Positions 12,251 to 23,475 of a DNA stretch of 64,000 nucleotides are shown piece by piece. The notes beneath the pieces are model-generated. The model was not told the DNA's origin, did no database searches, and was given only the letters and a program-made list of their open reading frames with translations. Position 1 is the first letter of the stretch; each line of letters starts with the position of its first letter. The position numbers were made by a program, and so were the translations under genes. The stretch comes from Chamaecyparis obtusa (lineage: Eukaryota > Streptophyta > Pinopsida > Cupressales > Cupressaceae), in NCBI GenBank assembly GCA_027943335.1, contig BSBK01002801.1:146001-210000 (forward strand), in the 5' to 3' direction.

Positions 12251-13480
12251 TGTGATCAGAGAAAGCCTAACCTTTTAGGAATAGGCTTAGACATTCAAAC
12301 ATTAGTTAAATAGCATATCTCTAACATATGGTAAAAAGAATTTGCTAAGACACCTCGAATAGAGCTCAACGGGAGCACCCTGTCACCGGTCGATTTGCTC
12401 TTGCTTTAGGGATGTGGGTGTGCTCTCAAAACACATGGAGCATGTCCCTAATGCTATTTAGGATATATTGGGATGGATTAGAGTCCACAAGAACCCCATA
12501 GTGGCACAAAATAGGTATAGGACACCTGATTTGCCCCTAAGGCCTCATGGATCCAAATGATGTTGAAATGAAGATTAAGCTAGAAATGAGTAATCTAAGG
12601 TATATTTTAGACCAAATGATATGTTATTCTATGAAAATCAATGCTAAAAAATGAATCAAACTAATTTAATCCATTAGTTCTAAGCTATGATGAGTTATGA
12701 AAGCACAAAATAGAGTTAATTCTAACAATTTATGCTAAAGCTTAAGGATCTAGAGCTATTCTAGCATTATAACTTTACTATGAAATAAAAGATGAATTTC
12801 TTATTTTCTCTTGGGAGAGGAGGGTATTTATAGGATTTTGGGAAGGGCTTGGGTTAGGAGGATGAGTTAGGGTTAGGGGTAAGGTTTGAGGTAAGGTTAG
12901 GGGTATGGTAAGGTTTACCTTGGGTTAGGGTTGCTCTCACATGTGTGAGAAACACTAGGGAAGTGTGCAAAGGGAACAAGTGTGGAAGAAGAGACATGGG
13001 TCTCTTTATGAGGCTGTAAGAAGCCTTAAAGAGTGTGTAAGAGGCTTTAATGAGTGTGTAAGGCTTATTAATGGAAGGGTTTGACCAAAAGTCAAAGAGA
13101 CTTGGATTAGGTTAAGAAGGTTAGGAAACACCTTCTAGATAGGTTTGGGAAGGGTTTAGGGAAGTTTAGGAAAGATTAGGAAAGTCTAGAAGATTCTAGG
13201 GTTTGGAGGGATTTTAATAAATATTTCATTTATTAAAAGGATTTTGGTCAATTTATCAAATAATTGATAAATTTTGGGGGTGAATGATGTTTAAATTAGA
13301 TTTAAACATTTTGGGAGTGGATTTCTTAATTAAACATTTTTAATTAAGATAAAGGGATTTAATGGCATAATAATAAATTAATTAATTAAATAATTAATTA
13401 ATTAACAAATGATTATGTCATTAGGGGTTTTCAAAAAATAAAAATACTTTTATTTTCTAATGGATTTTTAGGTGTCGACA
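12251..13480 (-). repeat. 5' LTR of element A (1230 bp)
   Basis: The outer end at 13480 reads TGTCGACACCTAAAAATCC on the minus strand, matching TGTAGACACCTAAAAATCC at the LTR start of E. The inner end reads TGATCACA just before the primer site. The TG...CA ends are intact. A TATA box lies at 12825-12832. The plus strand at 12848-12930 is rich in TTAGGG-like words, which are part of this LTR. The right flanking bases are ggatg, but the left copy of any target duplication is outside the window. Confidence 0.9.
12825..12832 (-). promoter_or_regulatory. TATA box in element A LTR
   Basis: The minus strand reads TATAAATA at the position equivalent to the TATAAATA of the E LTR. It is a likely core promoter for the element transcript. 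Confidence 0.6.
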
Positions 13481-13485
13481 GGATG

Positions 13486-14330
13486 TAATCATTAATTTGT
13501 TGATGATTCCTATGTATGTTAGATTTAGGTTATTTTGTTACACCGTTGTTATTAGGTTTTCTAAGATACTGTAAACCCTAATTAGGTCAAGTTAGTTTGA
13601 TATAAAATTTGTAAAGATGTCATTATGAATATGCATCATGATGAAGTAGCCACACCAAGGACATCAAGAGATTAGACAAAGGGTTTTTGACAAAAGGGTT
13701 ATGAAAGAAGCATTCAGTTTTTCAAAACACACAAGGCTATCGAGCAAAATAGGACACATACATCACTAAAAAGGTGATATCTATTTGGTATATTATAGAT
13801 CTGAATCAGGAAAGATAGAGTTGCTATTTACATATATATTTATTGTTACCTTTTAACCATTGTAGCAGAATCAAAATCTCTTAACAAAGTGGACTTAACC
13901 ATTCTTATCTAAATCTCTTAACTGAGTACACGCATGTATTGTGTTGTTAAAATCCTTTAACCAGGTAGATCTAGTCGATCTAATTGTTACTCCTAACAGG
14001 GTAAGATCATGAGAAGTGATCACAAAATTTGTAGCCTTAACCGATATACTTGTTTACTGTAGTAGTGAATATTTGTGGGTGTCATCCCCACTGCAATTTT
14101 TACCTTCTTTCAAGGTTTTCTGTGATACCAAAAAATATGTGTCATGAGTATGAATTTTCATGAATGGTTTATTGTTTAGATTACATGCAAATTATATTTT
14201 CATTTACTTGAATGTATGTTTTAGACAATGGATTCAGTAGATTGAATGCTATCTACACTTGCAAAGTTTTTAGTCTTGAAAAGTTTTGAAGGTACTGATT
14301 CACCCCTCCCCTCTTAGTACTTATCTTTCC
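13486..14330 (+). repeat. Possible Copia-like LTR relic
   Basis: The end of this stretch resembles the U5 end of plant Copia LTRs. It has a phrase around 14090-14130 (ACCTTCTTTCAAGGTTTTC) and then GATTCACCCCTCCCCTCTTA near 14297. No primer site or matching second LTR was found, so it may be a solo or truncated LTR. The left boundary is uncertain. Confidence 0.3.
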
Positions 14331-16933
14331 ATGATCCCAAAAAAAATTTCCCCACCAGTGAATGCATTTTTCCATTTGTCAAACATTTAATTTCATATTT
14401 TTTCTTAATTTTGGAGGGAAAATGATTTTTTTACTTATTTTTCTACGCATGAAGTATGGAATACAAAGGTATTATATTCATGAGACCACCAAGTTTCTTT
14501 AAATGTCATAATTTTAACTTTTAAGATGAACTGCGCTACACAATTCACAACACCACAAGCTTTAAAATTTTCCTACAAAATCTCAAGAGCTTTAGCTCTA
14601 TTTTTTAGAAAGCCTCTCCATGGGACCCCAGCCTTAAAATCCCCTTGACCAAGCTAGAATATCTCAGTACGCTCATGACCAATTCAAAATGAATACTTCC
14701 ACAAAAAATTGCCTTGGACAATTGCACAGTAAAATCAAACCTATTTTGATTTTGAAACAAATCATACTAAGTATTGTTAAATTTTTCAAACCAAACTACT
14801 GTAAATACAATAAATAGAAAACTAGAATAGCATATGAACATATGACATGCTTATTTATCCTTGGAAAACCATCCTACTCGAGGGAAAAACTCATCCACAC
14901 TCAAAAAGTACACCCTTTTATTGAGTTCTCAAAATACAATACAAGGATTTCTCACTTATGATTGAAGACATTAACCTTTCAATCAAAAGCCTCACTACTA
15001 AATATTTGATCATGTACAAGTCATACATATAATAAAGATCTTACACTTGAATATAACATCATCATGAGCTATGCATAAAAGAACTCAAATAACTCACAAT
15101 ATATGAGTAGCTGGATTTCTCTCCCAGCACACAAGCTACTTCTCAGCACCCAAAAAATACAAGCACCCTTACAGCTCTCACATTCATAAGTTTCTCATGA
15201 TACAAACTCATACAGGTTGCTTTAGATAAACACATGTAGAGAAATATTCATGATACTCAGAAAAAAAATAAAGCTCCTCACAAAATAATTATATCTCCTA
15301 TCTTTTGAAGATCCTCATAAAAGTTATCACAAATGAAAATGAATACACAACAATCAAATCTAATAATAGTTGCATGACCACGATAAGTCTTGGAATGGTT
15401 ACAAAACATCATTGTTGATAGAAAGATTAATTGATACATATAATAAGTGAATGAACCATCAAAAACCATTGAGTTTTCATCTTAACCAAAAACAATAGAA
15501 TTAATAAAAATGTGACCAAAGAAAACAACCAATGTTGAGAGAAGTCATAACAATTCCAAGCCACGATGCCAAGTAAGAAAGAATGACAACAAGGAAAAGA
15601 GTGATGACTAGGATAATGAAGCCACAATGGACAAAGTCACATGTACATGATGCCTTCAATGTACATAGCTTTCCATGAAAAAAAAAATAATAATGAGGAT
15701 GAACATATCTCTATCATATCTATAACTTCAACAAATATGTCTATCTTTGGGTTGCCAAAAGTAATTTTGAAAGCTTGAAATTAAGACTAAGGAAGCAAAA
15801 GTTAATGTCATGCAATATAAGAATGGGATCGTCACTCATTGTCCCAACCACACTATAATAGTGGTCTAGTGAACCAAAGATAATTTCTTCACAACTTATC
15901 AAACATAAACATAAATACCATTTTTCATTTCACCATTTTAAAGAATATAGTACTAAGGATTCACAAACTTGCAAACATTAAGGAAAATAAAATTCACCAT
16001 CCATGAGAATAATTTTCCTTGCAAAAACCCCAAGTTTTAGGGATGGAGAAATCCGTGGGCTATTAGAATGGTGATGAGACTTTTCCTTTCAGCCCCTAAT
16101 TGCCACTTGTTGAAGTGGTTAAGGTGGTCATCCCCAAGATGTCCCCCAACAAGGGACAGCCAAAGAAACTTTTTAAAAATGGTTTTCTCGATTTGCAAGA
16201 TTTTTTAATAAAATATATATATATAAATTTACAAAGATTTTTATTTTCACAAACTATTGTCAAATGACTAGGATACATTGAAGTTTTCCCCCTCTTCCAA
16301 TCTCTCCATTCATCCACCACCTACCCTCTCTAATCAAGATTTTGAATCCAAGTCACTCCAACCACACCTGAACTACCAACAAATTACAGACCTGCCAATG
16401 AGGAACTAAACCATTCAACCACCCAAGAGTAATGATCCAAGATCTTTAAAATTCGTGTAGAAAATGGATTAGGTAAATGTTCTACCTTAAATAAAGAGCC
16501 ATATAACATTGAAATCAAGGGGGTTTTAACTATTTTTTAAACTTTTGTCAAACTATTATATCATAGCTTCGTTACCTTGATGTTTACAAAATATTTTTTA
16601 TTTCATATAAATTTTTTATAATTATTTTCATCGTCTATTTTACTAAATAAATATATTTATACATTTATATATAATAATTTTAGTACATCTATTAAATAAT
16701 TAGAATTATTTGGTAATTGTTAGTTAATATATTATATCTAGCAAATTAAAAGAAATTTACAATTACTAATATTTTAGTTACATATATTAAATATTTTGGC
16801 TGTGTAACCCAAGTTTATTAGCAAAAAGAAATATTGTTATATTATATGAATATAATTATATACTATTAATTATACAAAATATTCAACTTTATATTATAAA
16901 AATGTATTTAATTAAATATATTAAATAATTAAG

Positions 16934-16938
16934 CTTAT
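16934..16938. repeat. Target-site duplication of element D, left copy
   Basis: cttat directly left of the LTR. It is repeated exactly at 38230-38234. Confidence 0.9.
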
Positions 16939-17941
16939 TGTATGGTGAAAATGTGACCACACTTCTATGAACCATTACATGCAAGGTTTCTCAAAGGTAA
17001 GGCTTCACAAAGTGGCTCATAGCTCTCTATGCATGGAGTTGCAAGACACTATGATAAAATTGCCCTCAGCTAGAGCTACAGACTTGTGACCTTGCTAGTC
17101 AACCACACAATGAGAGATTCATAAAATTGAAGACTAGGGAAAAAGTGCCAAAATCCCCAAAATGAATCAAATGTGCAAGATGCAAATGAAAATAGTATGA
17201 GTGCAAAATTAATCTATCAAATGACAATGCAAACTAATCTATAAAAGGAAATTACAATGGATTACAAACCCCTAATTAAGCTATGCGAGCTAAATCTATT
17301 GCATAAAAGGAAAATTACTTTAAAATGCCATGATATGCAAACTAATCAAATGAAATGTGAAACTAAATGATGAAAGCAAATGAAAGGAAGAAAGTCTTCA
17401 ATGTCTTTCAAAGGATTCTTCAAAGTAAGCTAGAAAATCTGCAGCATAACATTAGCATAAAACATGATCATATCCAAATGAAGGAGAGAGCTCTCCTTTT
17501 ATAAGAAATGAGGTGAAATAGACCATTGAGATTAAGAGGCAAAAGCCTTAATCAATGGTGGAAAAAAAATGGAAGCTTGATCCTTGTGCACAAATATCCT
17601 CCAATGAGAAAATAGGAATTGACTTTTGTGTCCATAAGAGACAAAAAGTACTTTTTTCCCTTTTTATAAAATAAGAATGATGTTTTATTTGTGCAACTTA
17701 GGATAAGAGGAAAAGTGGGGCTTTTATTTAATAAAAGGGGAGGAAATATTTATTTTAATTAAATAAAGACTTTAGGATAAGATGGTTAGCCCATGAAAAA
17801 TAATCAAAAATGATGAAATTAGGATTTGATCAAGAAATTGATAGTGTTGAAAAATATTGATTATTGATAAAACTGATTCAGAGATAAATAAATCAAATAA
17901 ATGGGGCCCAAAGTCTAGGTGACCATTTTTTGGTGCATACA
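16939..17941 (-). repeat. 3' LTR of element D (1003 bp)
   Basis: TG...CA ends on both sides, reading TGTATGCACC into the element on the minus strand. The same sequence is found at 26127-26633 plus 37733-38229. A TATAAAA box is present near 17503-17497, as in the other copy. Confidence 0.92.
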
Positions 17942-17956
17942 TTTTCCCCTCTTTGA
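17942..17956 (-). other. Polypurine tract of element D
   Basis: The minus strand reads TCAAAGAGGGGAAAA directly before the 3' LTR. It is nearly the same as AAAGAGGGGCAAAA in C and E. It would prime plus-strand DNA synthesis and it fixes the orientation of D. Confidence 0.85.
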
Positions 17957-17960
17957 CTAA

Positions 17961-18116
17961 TGTGTGATCGATTTGGGAACACATGTAGTCAAAGAAGAAT
18001 TGAAATGTGAGATCAATCTGGGATCACAAAACAACTCAGATGTGAGGTCGATTTGGGATCACACCTAGACAAACATAGACAAAGGATTCTGGACATGAGG
18101 TCGATTCGGGATCACA
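17961..18116 (-). repeat. Four spaced copies of a 23-bp motif next to the polypurine tract (element D)
   Basis: Copies begin near 17961, 18006, 18041 and 18094. On the plus strand each has a left arm TGTGA or close, a centre like GGTCGATTTGGGA, and a right arm TCACA or ACACA. Arms are inverted, so each copy can fold. Spacing is 35-53 bp. Function unknown. Confidence 0.75.
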
Positions 18117-19686
18117 TTCAAAGTAAGAGATGAGAATCTCAAATTTGAGAAAAAGCTCATAGAAAAGATGTTTGAATCAGGAAAATCAAGAGAATCAGGG
18201 ATGGGAATCCCATAGGTACTGCCCCCTCGGAATCAAAATTGAAATCAGATAGAGGTGAACAGCAAATCGATAAAAGATGATCAAATCGAAATGAAATCAT
18301 AATCGAAGATAAATGATAATAGGATAACCATTAGGCAATGAAACATGCCCCAAGGAGGAAGTAGAAGAATAGAAATAGAAGACTAGAAATAGAGCGAATG
18401 AAAGACTAGAAAATTTGAGAGACATGGAAGGAAGAAATTTCATCAAAGATCAGATAATTATGCCTCAAATGGTTAGTCAACTGTGTAGAAGAAGAAAAAT
18501 TTTGAAACATGATTTTGACTAGAAAAATGACCTCGAATTTCAATTTTGAGTCTGAAAATGGATCCAAGATGTCGAAATTAGCTAGGGGTGCAATTTTCAT
18601 GTAATTCTGAAGTGTTCTGAAAATTAGGTCAAAAAGTCAAAATGCTATAAAAGGGGTGAAAAGTGTCATAGAAAAGGATGTGAGATGAAAGATAAGAAGT
18701 GAAAGACATGATCGAGAGGAAGTGGAAGGTGAGCGCAGTTGACCAATAGGTCCACGTAAGATGAAAAGGAGAGCTCTTTCCATATGCAAAGTGCAAAACT
18801 AAACTAGCATGAACCTAAAATGCAAGCTACTATGAAAAGTGGTTGACTTGCAAGGTCACAACGCTAATAGATATCTAATTATCATCATCGAGTGTTATTG
18901 GTAGCATCATCAGATCATACAATGCACACTAGCATAACTATGTGAATATGAATATGATCTTTATCAGATAGAAATGTGGAAATCTCACCTAGGCATCAAA
19001 GACATGTAGGTCAAGATGACTAGTGCAATGAGATCACCTAAGTTTGATATGGCAAGATTATGCTTGTATCAAGACACATGAAAGTTAGGATAACTAGAAG
19101 CATGCACTCACTAAAACAGTCAAGGACAATACCTTGTTAATCCATAGTGTTAAGTAAGACCAACATAAATGCTCATGACAGTTAGGACCAACAAAATATA
19201 CCCACAAGTAGATAAAGAAATAAAACATGTTCTCATACTCTCAGTCTTCTAGCTATGCATCATTGAAAACTTCTCAGGGAGAGACCACTCATCAAAGAAA
19301 TCCTCATAGACAACACACAGAAAAATAAAGTCAACATATCTCAATGAGTTGATTGTTTAAGTGCGTGTGTGTTGGTCATAGAGTCAAACTCTGAGCATCA
19401 CATCTGCTTAGTGAGAAATATCACATTACACTTGGACTATTAGGTAAGACATCTGATAAGTGTTTAAGAAACACTCGACGCAAGGGTAGTGTTGAGAAAC
19501 ATTGTTGGGGTGGTGTTGAAAAACACCTAATTGTGAAATGCCCCAAGAGACAAACGCACCTAAAGGACCTATGCAAACAGTTATGCCCCCTAGACAAAGG
19601 TAAAGACCAATTATAGACTAAGCCAAATAAGGTCAAGGTATGATGGAGAAAGGCTCAGTGTCAAGGACACATGCTAATAAATAGGA

Positions 19687-19806
19687 GTGCAAAGGCCTCA
19701 AGTAGCGCCTATTTCCAAGTTTTCACCACTTGAATTTTTATTGCAATTTTTCTCTTTTTTTTTTTTGTATTTTTGCTACCAAGGCGCCTGTTTCCAGGTT
19801 TTCACC
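19687..19806 (-). repeat. Hairpin-repeat cluster, distal, element D
   Basis: Two sense copies (minus strand). One around 19730-19705 has CTT/AGG arms. One at 19806-19779 has core CCTGGAAACAGG, arms CCTG and CAGG. Each follows GGTGAAAA and leads into a GGCGCC or GGCGCT box. Confidence 0.7.
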
Positions 19807-20544
19807 AAGGCACTTTTTCTATTTTTTTGAATTATTGCATTTTTTATTTTTTTTTAATTTTTTCAGGACTTTTTATACTTTTTAGGATTTTTGACAATAT
19901 ATCATTTTTTGGAGATTTTTTCAGGATCATATATGAATTTTTTTGGTATTTTTTCAAGATCATAAAATATGTACAAAGGATACCCCCAGACAAAATGGGC
20001 ATCAAACTCTTTAAGCAAGATCACATCGTGCAGTCCCAATGTCAAGCAAGGTGGAGAACAAGAGGGATGAGCCAGCTAGTGGAAGAGATGGAGGAAAGGA
20101 GAACGAAGGAGAATGGAGGGAAGAAATCCTCAAAGGAAAACTCTTCAAGAGTACCCAAGCTAGGGAAAAATTGTCATGAAGAGCATATTTGAACAAGCAA
20201 TGAAAGGCCAGCATGGGATAAGCCACAAAAGCGCAATGTAAGAGCATGAAAGGATGCAGTCCAAAGAGGGTAGATATGTCAAGAGACTTCATAGCATCGT
20301 ATTTTACTCTTTTTATTAGATCAAGACCAAGGGGGAAAAAGATAGCGAAAGGCTAGAATGAAGAGAGAAAAATAGATATGAAGGCTAAAAATGAAAGGAA
20401 TGAAAGCAAGATCATCATAAGATAGCTCACAAGATAGCCAAATGTTCATGTATAAATCAACATTGTTAAGATCAACATTGCCAAGATCAAAGATGGAAGA
20501 TGGAATGGATGAAACATGTAGAAGAACTACGCATGATGCTTGAT

Positions 20545-20664
20545 TGCTAGGTTTTCATCATGGTACTTATCCTAAGTGCCACAAAGGATTTTTCACCATA
20601 GGATGAATTTATTTCTCTTTACTTTTGCTACCAAGGTGCCTGTTTCCAAGTTTTCACCATGGCA
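20545..20664 (-). repeat. Hairpin-repeat cluster, proximal, element D
   Basis: Follows the long ORF by about 200 bp. Sense copies include CTTGGAAACAGG (arms CTTG/CAGG with one G-T pair) near 20650, a degenerate copy near 20590, and ATGAAAACCTAGCAATCAAG near 20560. The equivalent cluster in C is 32918-33047. Confidence 0.65.
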
Positions 20665-20862
20665 CATTTTCAATTTTTTCATTTTTCATTTTATTTTTTA
20701 TTTTTTGAATTTTTCTATTTTTTGAATTTTTTGGAAGAAGGCAAGCTTTTTAGATAATGATCCTTGAAAGGATAAACCATGATATGCCAAGGATCCAAAC
20801 TGATATGCTCAAATATGCTGATAGGGAAAAGAAAATGGAAGAGAAAAATAGAGGATAAGACT

Positions 20863-23475
20863 TTATGTAAAGCGAGTGAGGTTGGAAGATGGGAGGAATA
20901 GGATAATGATGAAAAATGATAGAAGGTAGAAGAATAATGAATGGAAGGATTTTGAAAGGGTAGATGGAAAAGAAGGCAAGATCAACATCAACACACACCT
21001 TGAAGGGTGGTGAGAGGATGAAGGAAACTTGAATGAAGGAAGATGTGAAGGAATATGGTGAATATTTAGTAGAGGTTGCAGTTTAGGTGCATGGAATGGA
21101 AGAATATTTTTGGAAGAAGATAAAGTGGAAGCCTTTGGAAGCTTGAATGTCAACTTCACTTTTTGTTCAATATTAGACTCTTTCAAGAGAGACTTTGGAA
21201 TCCATATAGTCATAGGCTTTTTATTTCTTTTTGATGATTTAGAGAGAATATCTTCAATGATAGATTTTGGAACCCATACTTGTCTTGTAGTTTTCTTCTT
21301 AGATATCTCTTTTGACTTTATGCCTCCATGTCGATTCGAGTAGACATGGTGATCTTCTTTTTTTGATGGATTCTTGTATTGCTTTTTTTTCTTGTATTGA
21401 ACATTCAAGTGACTTCCAAAAGACTTGGGACTTGTGGAAGAAGAAGGAAGATATGATTGGTTTAGATGGATAGGTGGATGAAAAGGATTCAAGGGTATGC
21501 ATCTATGTTGATCTTGAGGAAAGATAGGAGATGGAGGGACATAAGGACCCAAGATGGATGATGAATTAGGAGAGTTAGGAGGGGAAAGTGAAGGGACATA
21601 AGGACCCAATATGGAAGGTAGACGTGAAGTCCTTAGCAATGGTGGAAGAGGTCCAAGGATGGAAGTGGAAGACACAAAAGAATAATCAATAAGTTCATCA
21701 GCATCTATATCACAACCAAGGATATCAGCATCTTTAGAGTGAGCATTAGAATTTTCAACAGGATCCTAGACATCTTGAATAGGAGTAGTTTATTTGATAG
21801 GATCATTCAAAGCTTGCGAAGACTTAGGAAGAGTAGAAAGCGGAAGTGAACATGGAGTGATAGAACAAGAAGATGGAAGGCTTTGATCTTGACAAGGATC
21901 TTTGGATAGCACAAGCGTAGAATTTTTCTCTTGATTTTCAATAGGCTTATCATTGGAAGTAACAACATCATTTTCAATAACCTTAATGTAAGTCTCATCT
22001 TTGGAGAGCACAAGTGTGGTAAGGTTATTTTGATTATCAATAAGCTCAATGGTGTAAGTAGTAACTTGATCTTGCTTAGAGGAAGAATTAAGACATGGTG
22101 GAATGAATGAGGAAGGGCGTAAAGGATCAAAAGAACTATGAAATGGATAAGAGACATCATGAAAAGAATTGGATGACATGGAAGGTTCTTGATCTTGATC
22201 TTTCTTTATGTTCTTTTCTTTATCATTTTTAGAGTCCTCTTGACATGGAGCCACTTCTAAGGACAAGGAAGCATGTTGGAATTGTATGGAAGACTTTGGA
22301 AGAGATAGTGAAGGACCAGTTGAAGTAGCATATAAAGGCTTAGGCTCTTTAGGTTTAGCATTATTGAAAGTATTTGCATCCAAGTGAAGGTTAGCTTGAG
22401 TATCTTTAAGAGGTGGCCCTTGAGAATAACTATAAGGAACCACATGAAAAGCATTAGGATTTGAATTGGATGAAGTATTTATGAAAGATTTGGAAGACTT
22501 AGCGACTTTAGGAGATGTAAGGGTATTGGAGGAAGTAGAGGAGGGAAGGGAACCATCACAAGACAAAGGTTTAGCATTAACATGATCTTTCTTGAGAGTG
22601 AGATCTTTATTTTCAGCATGAGAGTTCTTAGAGGAGAAATGCTCATAGTATCTACATTTATAATTAGCATGAAAAGCTTTCTCTTCCTCAATAGAAGTAG
22701 ATGTATCATATTGTTCACAACAAATATCATATTCTCTTTCAAAATCAGAATAATATGGATCCCCATCACAATCTACCCAATAAGATGACCCTATAGTAAT
22801 CCTAAGCACACAATGAGGAGGACTCTTAGGAATAGAAGCATCATAGGTATGGCTAAAATATCCATCATCATAGTCATCATAGTCATCATAGGTGGGTGTG
22901 TCACTCTTTGTGGAAGAGGAATCATAAGGACTATCACGTTGCTCTTTATGGTATGTCTTCTGAAGAGAAGGAAGATTCTTAGTAGAAGTAGAAGAGGAAC
23001 AAGATTGTGGAGAAGAGGAAGGTGAAGACCAAGTGGAAGAAGAAGACTTGGATAATAAGGAATTTGAATAATGTTTAGAAGAGTCATGATAAGATTTGGA
23101 AGATGAAGAATGTGAACAATGTTTAGAAGAATCATGATAAGACTTAAAAGATGAAGAATGAGAATGATGTCTGGAAGAGTCATGATAAGACTTGGAAGAT
23201 GAGGAAGAATGAGAAAACTTAGATGATGAAGAATGTTTAGAAGAAGGAGGTTGTGATATGATCATGTCTATGATCCTAGCAAAGGCATCCGATTTAATCA
23301 TCTTTTCTTTTATTTTTGCTATAAGTTTGTCACCCATGAGATATTTGGAAGGACTATTGGAGGAATAAAGATACTCTTCAAATTGAGCAATGAGTTCAAG
23401 ATCATCTATTCTCAAGAGAGGTTCCTTAACAAGATAGTTGAAATTCATGGTTCTAGAAAAGGAGGAATCAATCAT
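20863..23475 (-). pseudogene. Long Ser/Pro-rich ORF of unknown function (element D copy)
   Basis: A single frame of 871 codons is interrupted only by nonsense codons near 21792 and 21750; there is no frameshift. The N-terminus (MIDSSFSRTMNFNYLVKEPL) is followed by tandem Ser-rich repeats of about 12 residues (SSSKSYHDSSRH type), a YDDYDDYDD acidic patch, SIPKSPP, and a GDPYYSDFE stretch. Then come three SILGP repeats and a basic region with QVWVPKS and IWIPKSLLKES. The C-terminus is hydrophobic (SLFFYLLSFFIIILFL) and ends NLTRFT. Element C has the same protein from the YDDYDD region on. No known family was recognised; it is neither Pol nor a normal Gag. Confidence 0.75.

Larger units (their letters stand above)
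1..13480 (-). mobile_element. Element A: Ty3/gypsy Tat-lineage LTR retrotransposon, 3' end outside window
   Basis: This is a decayed autonomous-type element read right to left: 5' LTR (12251-13480), primer site, 4.2-kb leader, gag, protease, reverse transcriptase, RNase H, a second RNase H and integrase. The window opens inside the integrase C-terminal GPY module, so the polypurine tract and 3' LTR lie to the left. Every coding block aligns in order with element E (47569-63087), which fixes orientation and boundaries. The Tat assignment rests on two consecutive RNase H domains after RT. Many stops and frameshifts plus a 97-bp integrase deletion show it is dead. Only one LTR is visible, so it cannot be dated from LTR divergence. 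Confidence 0.93.
13481..16938. other. Gene-free spacer between elements A and D
   Basis: No ORF with recognisable protein features is present. The first 0.85 kb looks like an LTR relic (see 13486-14330). The rest is AT-rich, especially 16550-16938 where long A/T runs dominate. This is the target sequence of element D, and its right side resumes at 38235. Short ORFs at 15278-15627 and 16096-16320 have no supporting features. Confidence 0.6.
18117..20862 (-). other. 3' non-coding region of element D
   Basis: No domain-bearing ORF is seen. It includes two clusters of GGTGAAAACC hairpin repeats in sense orientation (19687-19806 and 20545-20664). It also has a segment at 20292-20011 that aligns with C around 33275-33540 (KSLDISTLFGL against KPLDMSTP). 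Unlike C, I found no integrase C-terminal remnant. Long T/A homopolymer runs lie around 19750-19960 and 20660-20740. Confidence 0.65.

Noticed and set aside
12848..12930. TTAGGG-like repeats suggesting an interstitial telomere
   Set aside because: The words are irregular, plant telomeres are TTTAGGG, and the stretch is inside the A LTR; the matching LTR part of E has diverged CCTAATC words.
15278..15627. Two overlapping short minus-strand frames in the A-D spacer
   Set aside because: Short, no domain, and ordinary for AT-rich DNA.
19773..20192. 139-codon plus-strand frame with a Phe-rich start
   Set aside because: It is antisense to D, begins in T homopolymers and crosses the hairpin repeat; there is no similarity in C.
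22791..23183. A 130-codon Leu/Met/Ile-rich minus-strand frame overlapping the D ORF
   Set aside because: It is an out-of-frame shadow of the Ser/Asp-rich ORF; the corresponding C region does not keep it.
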